A program made the position numbers and the translations under genes. The notes beneath the pieces were generated by a model. The model worked only from the letters and a program-made list of their open reading frames with translations. It was not told the origin of the DNA and did not search any database. A DNA stretch of 16,691 bases from an uncultured Lactobacillus sp. (GTDB lineage Bacteria; Bacillota; Bacilli; Lactobacillales; Lactobacillaceae), in NCBI GenBank assembly GCA_946482425.1, contig CAMLRO010000030.1, forward strand, positions 1 through 16,691, read 5' to 3'. Below, piece by piece: positions 12,719 through 16,691 of this stretch; the first letter of the stretch is position 1; the number at the start of each line of letters is the position of its first letter.

Positions 12719-14233
12719 ATGATTAAAAATGTAATTGAAAAAATTGATGAAGTTGCCCAAAAAGAACCTGAGCGTATAGCCTATGATTATTTGGGTAAAA
12801 CCAATACCTATGGTGATTTAAAAAAGCGTTCAGATGAGTGGGCACATAAAATTGCCAATTTAGGTCTTTCGCCTCAAAGCCCAGTTATGATCTGGGGCGG
12901 CCAAGACTTCGAAATTGTTGCCAGTTTTTTGGGTTGTGTCAAGTCGGGGCATGCTTATATTCCCATTGCCAGTTACTCTAATGCTGAACGGATAGTTATG
13001 ATCCAAGATGTTTCCCGCGCTGAAGCGCTTCTAGCGATTGACGATCTGCCTGAAATTGATTTACCACCTATTAAAGTAGTGCATCCTGCTGATGTAGAAA
13101 AAGGAGACTTTGAATCTGACACTGCGAACTTTGTTCAAGGTGATGACAACTTCTACATCATTTTTACTTCAGGCACCAGTGGCAAGCCTAAAGGGGTGCA
13201 AATTAGTCATAATAATCTGCTTAGCTTTATCAATTGGGAAATGACGGATTTTGATCTGCCAGAGCATCCAGCATTTTTATCCCAAGCGCCATATTCATTT
13301 GATCTTTCAGTGATGAGTCTTTATCCCGCTTTAGTTGGAGCAGGGAAGTTAGTTGCTCTGCCACATGAAGTCACGCAAAATTTTGCCCAGCTGTTTCAGA
13401 CGCTGCCCAATTTGCAATTTAACGTCTGGGTTTCGACACCTTCATTTGCGCAAATGTGTTTTCTGGATAAAACTTTTGACGAAAAGCACCATCCAAACCT
13501 GACTCATTTCATGTTTTGCGGTGAAGAATTGCCACATAACGAAGTGGTAATGTTAAAAAAGAAATTTCCCCAGACGCGTATTTTTAACACTTACGGGCCA
13601 ACTGAAACTACGGTCGCAGTCACTCAAGTAGAAATTACTGATGCTGTTTTAAAAAAATATGACCGTCTGCCTATAGGCAAAGTTAAAGCTGATACCAAAA
13701 TTACTATTGATAAAACTAAGGGCGATCAACCGGATGAAGGCGAGATTATCATTACCGGGCCGAGTACTTCGAAGGGTTATATGAATAATCCTGCAAAAAC
13801 TGCTAAGGCTTTCTTTAAAAAACCGGGTGATCAATATCTGAGTCACCGTTCAGGTGATGAGGGCTTCTTTGACCACGACATGCTCTTTTATCGGGGCAGG
13901 ATTGATTTTCAGATCAAGTTTAACGGCTACCGTATTGAACTGGAAGAAATTAACCATTATATCGGGATGAATAAGTTGGTTGATCACGGAGTAGCCGCAC
14001 CTAAATACAACCAAGATCATACGGTCAAGCAAATTGTCGCCGAAATTAAGCTGAAAGATGGTGTGAAAGACCGCTATTCTGAAGCAGAAATCACTAAGAT
14101 GATTAGAGCAGATTTGACTAAAAATCTGATGCCGTACATGATTCCGCAGCGCTATGTTTACCGTGAAACATTACCTGTCTCCCAAAATGGTAAGGTTGAT
14201 ATTAAAGCGGTTATCAAGGAGGTTAACGAGTAG
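12719..14233 (+). CDS. dltA: D-alanine--D-alanyl carrier protein ligase DltA
   Basis: A 504-residue adenylate-forming enzyme that activates D-alanine with ATP and loads it on the phosphopantetheine arm of DltC, in the cytoplasm. Motifs are the P-loop FTSGTSGKPKGV (149-160), FCGEELP (266-272, with the cysteine linked to D-alanine selectivity), NTYGPTETTV (290-299), SGDEGFF (378-384; a serine where TGD is usual), GRIDFQIKFNGYRIE (393-407) and the C-terminal catalytic lysine in NGKVD (Lys492). Length matches the family (about 500-510). The start is ATG 12719, with only a weak AAGATGG ahead of it, so translation may be partly coupled to dltX 14 bases upstream. Its TAG stop overlaps the GTG start of dltB by one base. 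Confidence 0.97.
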   Translation: MIKNVIEKIDEVAQKEPERIAYDYLGKTNTYGDLKKRSDEWAHKIANLGLSPQSPVMIWGGQDFEIVASFLGCVKSGHAYIPIASYSNAERIVMIQDVSRAEALLAIDDLPEIDLPPIKVVHPADVEKGDFESDTANFVQGDDNFYIIFTSGTSGKPKGVQISHNNLLSFINWEMTDFDLPEHPAFLSQAPYSFDLSVMSLYPALVGAGKLVALPHEVTQNFAQLFQTLPNLQFNVWVSTPSFAQMCFLDKTFDEKHHPNLTHFMFCGEELPHNEVVMLKKKFPQTRIFNTYGPTETTVAVTQVEITDAVLKKYDRLPIGKVKADTKITIDKTKGDQPDEGEIIITGPSTSKGYMNNPAKTAKAFFKKPGDQYLSHRSGDEGFFDHDMLFYRGRIDFQIKFNGYRIELEEINHYIGMNKLVDHGVAAPKYNQDHTVKQIVAEIKLKDGVKDRYSEAEITKMIRADLTKNLMPYMIPQRYVYRETLPVSQNGKVDIKAVIKEVNE

Positions 14234-15477
14234 TGAATTTTAATTTCATTAACTTGCAGCCGTACTCTAATCCGCATTACTTTGTGTATTTGTTGATTGG
14301 TTTAATTCCAATCATTATTGGGCTGTATTGGGGACGCCGTTTAAAAATTTATGAAGTTGCGTTCTCGTTAGTTTTTCTTTTTCTTATTTTTGATGCGGAA
14401 AAGTGGCAACAGGGTGTTAGTTTGATTATCTACGTTCTGTTTCAGTTGCTAGTCACCTACGGCTATCTTTATTATCGGAGGCGTAAAAATAGTCAAAATA
14501 AAACCTGGGTTTTCTATCTGGCCGTCATTTTAGCAATTGTGCCTCTGATTTTAGTTAAAGTGCAAACTGCTTTTCCGCAAGCTAAGATACCCGGCGTTTT
14601 GGCATTTTTGGGCATCTCTTACCTAACTTTTAAGACTGTTCAAGTTGTAATGGAGGTCCGCGATGGTGCCATTAAAGAGCTTAATCTCGGAACGTATCTA
14701 CGCTTTCTCTTATTCTTTCCCACTATTTCATCAGGTCCAATTGATCGCTACCGTAGGTTTGCCAAGGAATGTGATAAGGCCCCTAAACGCAGCGAATATC
14801 TAAACGATTTAGAACTAGCGACACGTTATTTGTTTCAAGGCTTCTTATATAAATTTGTCTTGGGCTGGTTCTTTGGTACCCACTGGCTACCTAGAATTAC
14901 GCGAGCAGCAATGATAACAGGTACAGCTAATGGCGGCTTGAAACTGTCGTGGTGGGTAGTCGCCTACATGTACTGCTACAGCATGTATTTATTCTTTGAC
15001 TTTGCGGGCTATTCTTTATTTGCCGTGTCAATTTCCTACTTTATGGGTATTCACACTCCAATGAACTTTAATAAGCCGTTTATCGCGCAAAACATTAAAG
15101 AATTCTGGAATCGGTGGCACATGACCTTGTCCTTCTGGTTCCGCGACTACATCTATATGCGGTTTACCTTCTTTGCGATGAAGAAAAAGCTGTTCAAAAA
15201 TCCCGTTAGACTATCTCAAGCAGCTTATCTGTTATTATTCTTAGTAATGGGCTTCTGGCATGGGTTAACCTGGTACTACATTGTTTACGGCTTATTCCAT
15301 GCTTTCGCTATCATCATCAATGATTGTTGGCTGCGGTTTAAAAAGAAGCACAAAGATAAATTGCCATCGAACAAATATACGAAATGGCTGGCAATTTTTG
15401 TTACTTTTAATGTTGTTTGTTTCAGTTTCCTGATTTTTTCAGGGTTCCTCAGCCAATTATGGTTTGGCTGGAAATAA
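14233..15477 (+). CDS. dltB: D-alanyl transfer protein DltB (MBOAT)
   Basis: A 414-residue polytopic membrane O-acyltransferase with about eleven hydrophobic segments from residue 15 to 408. It takes D-alanine from DltC at the cytoplasmic face and passes it outward for attachment to lipoteichoic acid. Visible signatures are SSGPIDRYRRF (166-176), EFWNRWHMTLSFWFRDYIY (290-308, with His296) and MGFWHGLTWYYIVYG (339-353), whose His343 corresponds to the catalytic MBOAT histidine. The length fits the family. The start is GTG at 14233, overlapping the dltA stop by one base (TAGTG), and AAGGAGG lies in the end of dltA (14217-14223). This is tight translational coupling. Confidence 0.96.
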   Translation: MNFNFINLQPYSNPHYFVYLLIGLIPIIIGLYWGRRLKIYEVAFSLVFLFLIFDAEKWQQGVSLIIYVLFQLLVTYGYLYYRRRKNSQNKTWVFYLAVILAIVPLILVKVQTAFPQAKIPGVLAFLGISYLTFKTVQVVMEVRDGAIKELNLGTYLRFLLFFPTISSGPIDRYRRFAKECDKAPKRSEYLNDLELATRYLFQGFLYKFVLGWFFGTHWLPRITRAAMITGTANGGLKLSWWVVAYMYCYSMYLFFDFAGYSLFAVSISYFMGIHTPMNFNKPFIAQNIKEFWNRWHMTLSFWFRDYIYMRFTFFAMKKKLFKNPVRLSQAAYLLLFLVMGFWHGLTWYYIVYGLFHAFAIIINDCWLRFKKKHKDKLPSNKYTKWLAIFVTFNVVCFSFLIFSGFLSQLWFGWK

Positions 15478-15504
15478 GCAGTGAATTATTAAGGAGTTTT
15501 TATC

Positions 15505-15744
15505 ATGGATACCAAAAAAGAAGTTTTAGCAATTTTACAAGATTTAACTGGTGAAGATTTAACAGACAGAATGGATGAAAATATTTTTGCCAACGGTTTA
15601 ATGGATTCAATGGCCAGTGTGCAAATGTTGTTAAATTTGCAGGAAAAATTCCAAATTGATGTACCTGTTTCTGAATTTGACAGAAATGAATGGGACACGC
15701 CTAATAAAATTGTGGCAAAGGTGGAAAATTTAGAAAATGAGTAA
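15505..15744 (+). CDS. dltC: D-alanyl carrier protein DltC
   Basis: A 79-residue acidic carrier protein. Ser35 in [10 protein letters not shown] (31-40) is the attachment site for the 4'-phosphopantetheine arm that carries D-alanine from DltA to DltB. The length and four-helix pattern fit the family. The start ATG 15505 has a strong AAGGAG at 15491-15496, 27 bases after the dltB stop; such a strong site suits a carrier needed in excess. Its end overlaps the dltD start by eight bases. Confidence 0.97.
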   Translation: MDTKKEVLAILQDLTGEDLTDRMDENIFANGLMDSMASVQMLLNLQEKFQIDVPVSEFDRNEWDTPNKIVAKVENLENE

Positions 15745-16691
15745 CAAACGCCGGCTGTGGCAGATTTTTGGCCCGGTACTTTGCGCTGCAGTCCTGTTAC
15801 TGGTCATCTTTTTATTGCCGTGGGAGCGGACTTTTTCGCAAGGTGCGATCTATCAAGCTGCGAATTCGCAAACAACTACCATTTTTAAGGGCTCCTTAAT
15901 GAAACAAGATGCTTATAAAGAGGGTTATGTGCCTTTTTATGGTTCAAGTGAATTGTCACGGCTTGATCCGTTGCATCCGAGTGTAATCGCGCAAAAATAT
16001 CACCGCAATTACCGGCCATTTTTGTTAGGTGGGCCAGGCAGTCAATCCTTAGCGCACTTTTTGGAAATGCAGGGCACGCCCGAGCAGCTTAAGGGCAAAA
16101 AGGCCGTGGTTATTGTTTCACCGCAATGGTTTACCAAGATGGGGCAAAATCCCGATGCCTTCGCGCTGTATTATTCACCACTACAAGCCTGTAATTTTCT
16201 GTTAGAGATTAAAAAAGATACACCGACAAACCGTTATGCAGCTAAGCGTTTCTTGCAAATGCCAGAAGTGAATAGTTTTGTCAGGCAGGGGATGAAAAGA
16301 GTTGCTCATGGGCAAAAGCTAACCGGTTTTCAACGTTTTTATCTCGAAAACCAGCGGCGCATACTTAACAATGAAGATAAGTTTTTCAGTACCTTTCAGT
16401 TGCGTGACCGTATCAAAAAAATTAACGATCGGGCCAAGCTGCTACCAGCTACCTATTCAGTTAAAGCTTTAAATGAAGTGGCAAGTGAGCAGGCTGCTAT
16501 AAACACCAATTCTAATAACTTTGGTATTAATAATCGTTTTTATAAGAAGCGCTTAAATAAGAGAGTACTAGCTAAATTAAAAAATAGTCAGCGTCATTTT
16601 AATTACACCAAATCGGTGGAATACAGCGATTTCGAGTTGATGTTGCATCAGTTTGCCAAGCAGCATACCAATGTGTTGTTCATTATCCCGC
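15737..16691 (+). CDS. dltD: D-alanyl-lipoteichoic acid biosynthesis protein DltD, 3' partial
   Basis: The first 318 codons are present and the frame is open to the window edge; DltD is usually about 420-430 residues. A single membrane anchor lies at about residues 9-29, after a basic start (MSNKRRLW), and the rest is extracellular. [14 protein letters not shown] (69-82) contains the catalytic serine (Ser70) of this SGNH-like hydrolase fold, and [12 protein letters not shown] is typical of DltD. The Asp and His of the catalytic set lie beyond the edge. DltD acts outside the membrane in the last step that places D-alanine on lipoteichoic acid. The ATG at 15737 lies inside the end of dltC, and AAAGGTGG (about 15717-15724) is the likely ribosome binding site. 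Confidence 0.95.
   Translation, partial: MSNKRRLWQIFGPVLCAAVLLLVIFLLPWERTFSQGAIYQAANSQTTTIFKGSLMKQDAYKEGYVPFYGSSELSRLDPLHPSVIAQKYHRNYRPFLLGGPGSQSLAHFLEMQGTPEQLKGKKAVVIVSPQWFTKMGQNPDAFALYYSPLQACNFLLEIKKDTPTNRYAAKRFLQMPEVNSFVRQGMKRVAHGQKLTGFQRFYLENQRRILNNEDKFFSTFQLRDRIKKINDRAKLLPATYSVKALNEVASEQAAINTNSNNFGINNRFYKKRLNKRVLAKLKNSQRHFNYTKSVEYSDFELMLHQFAKQHTNVLFIIP

Noticed and set aside
1..16691. CRISPR arrays, tRNA or rRNA genes, transposase or integrase genes
   Set aside because: No regularly spaced repeats, no cloverleaf or rRNA sequence noticed, and no recognisable recombinase or transposase reading frame.

Overview
The window looks like chromosome of a Lactobacillus in the strict sense (acidophilus/helveticus/crispatus/gasseri type). 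The reasons are the AT-rich composition, AGGAGG-type ribosome binding sites, the Gls24/Asp23-AmaP stress operon, and a complete-looking Gram-positive dlt operon that begins with dltX. The species call is inference from protein style, not a database match.

Layout. 3-1115 (+): C-terminal part of an ABC exporter half-transporter, cut by the window edge. 1349-2634 (-): three-gene envelope-stress operon amaP, DUF2273 protein, Asp23/Gls24 protein. 2791-3516 (-): nagB, with a near-consensus promoter whose spacer is an 18-bp palindrome. 3678-6023 (-): a fused ATPase-FtsX (MacB-like) ABC protein. 6160-7248 (-): a multi-membrane-span YdcF/DUF218 protein. 7467-8147 (+): a CPBP (Abi) membrane protease. 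8220-10091 (-): a P1B-type metal ATPase with an SPC motif and a Fur/PerR-like inverted repeat in its promoter. 10212-10781 (-): a protein of unknown family. 11061-11546 (-): a two-CBS-domain CbpB/DarB-like protein. 11547-12117: a 571-bp gap without a normal gene but full of RNA-like structure. 12118-12435 (+): a small unknown membrane protein. 12552-16691 (+): dltX-dltA-dltB-dltC-dltD, with dltD cut by the window edge.

How the genes fit together. Much of the window concerns the cell envelope: D-alanylation of teichoic acids (dlt), the Asp23/AmaP membrane-anchored stress module, two ABC exporters, a CPBP protease, a DUF218 protein and amino-sugar metabolism (nagB). Most units are single genes or short operons separated by intrinsic terminators.

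The least explained part is 11606-12041, between cbpB and the pre-dlt membrane gene. It holds two diverged copies of an element (ribosome binding site, ATGAATGAA start, then a long hairpin ending in ACATTT), a terminator pointing along the minus strand with no minus-strand gene upstream of it, a plus-strand terminator, and a pair of hairpins that cannot form together. It could encode small RNAs, short peptides or a cis-acting leader; the sequence alone does not decide which.
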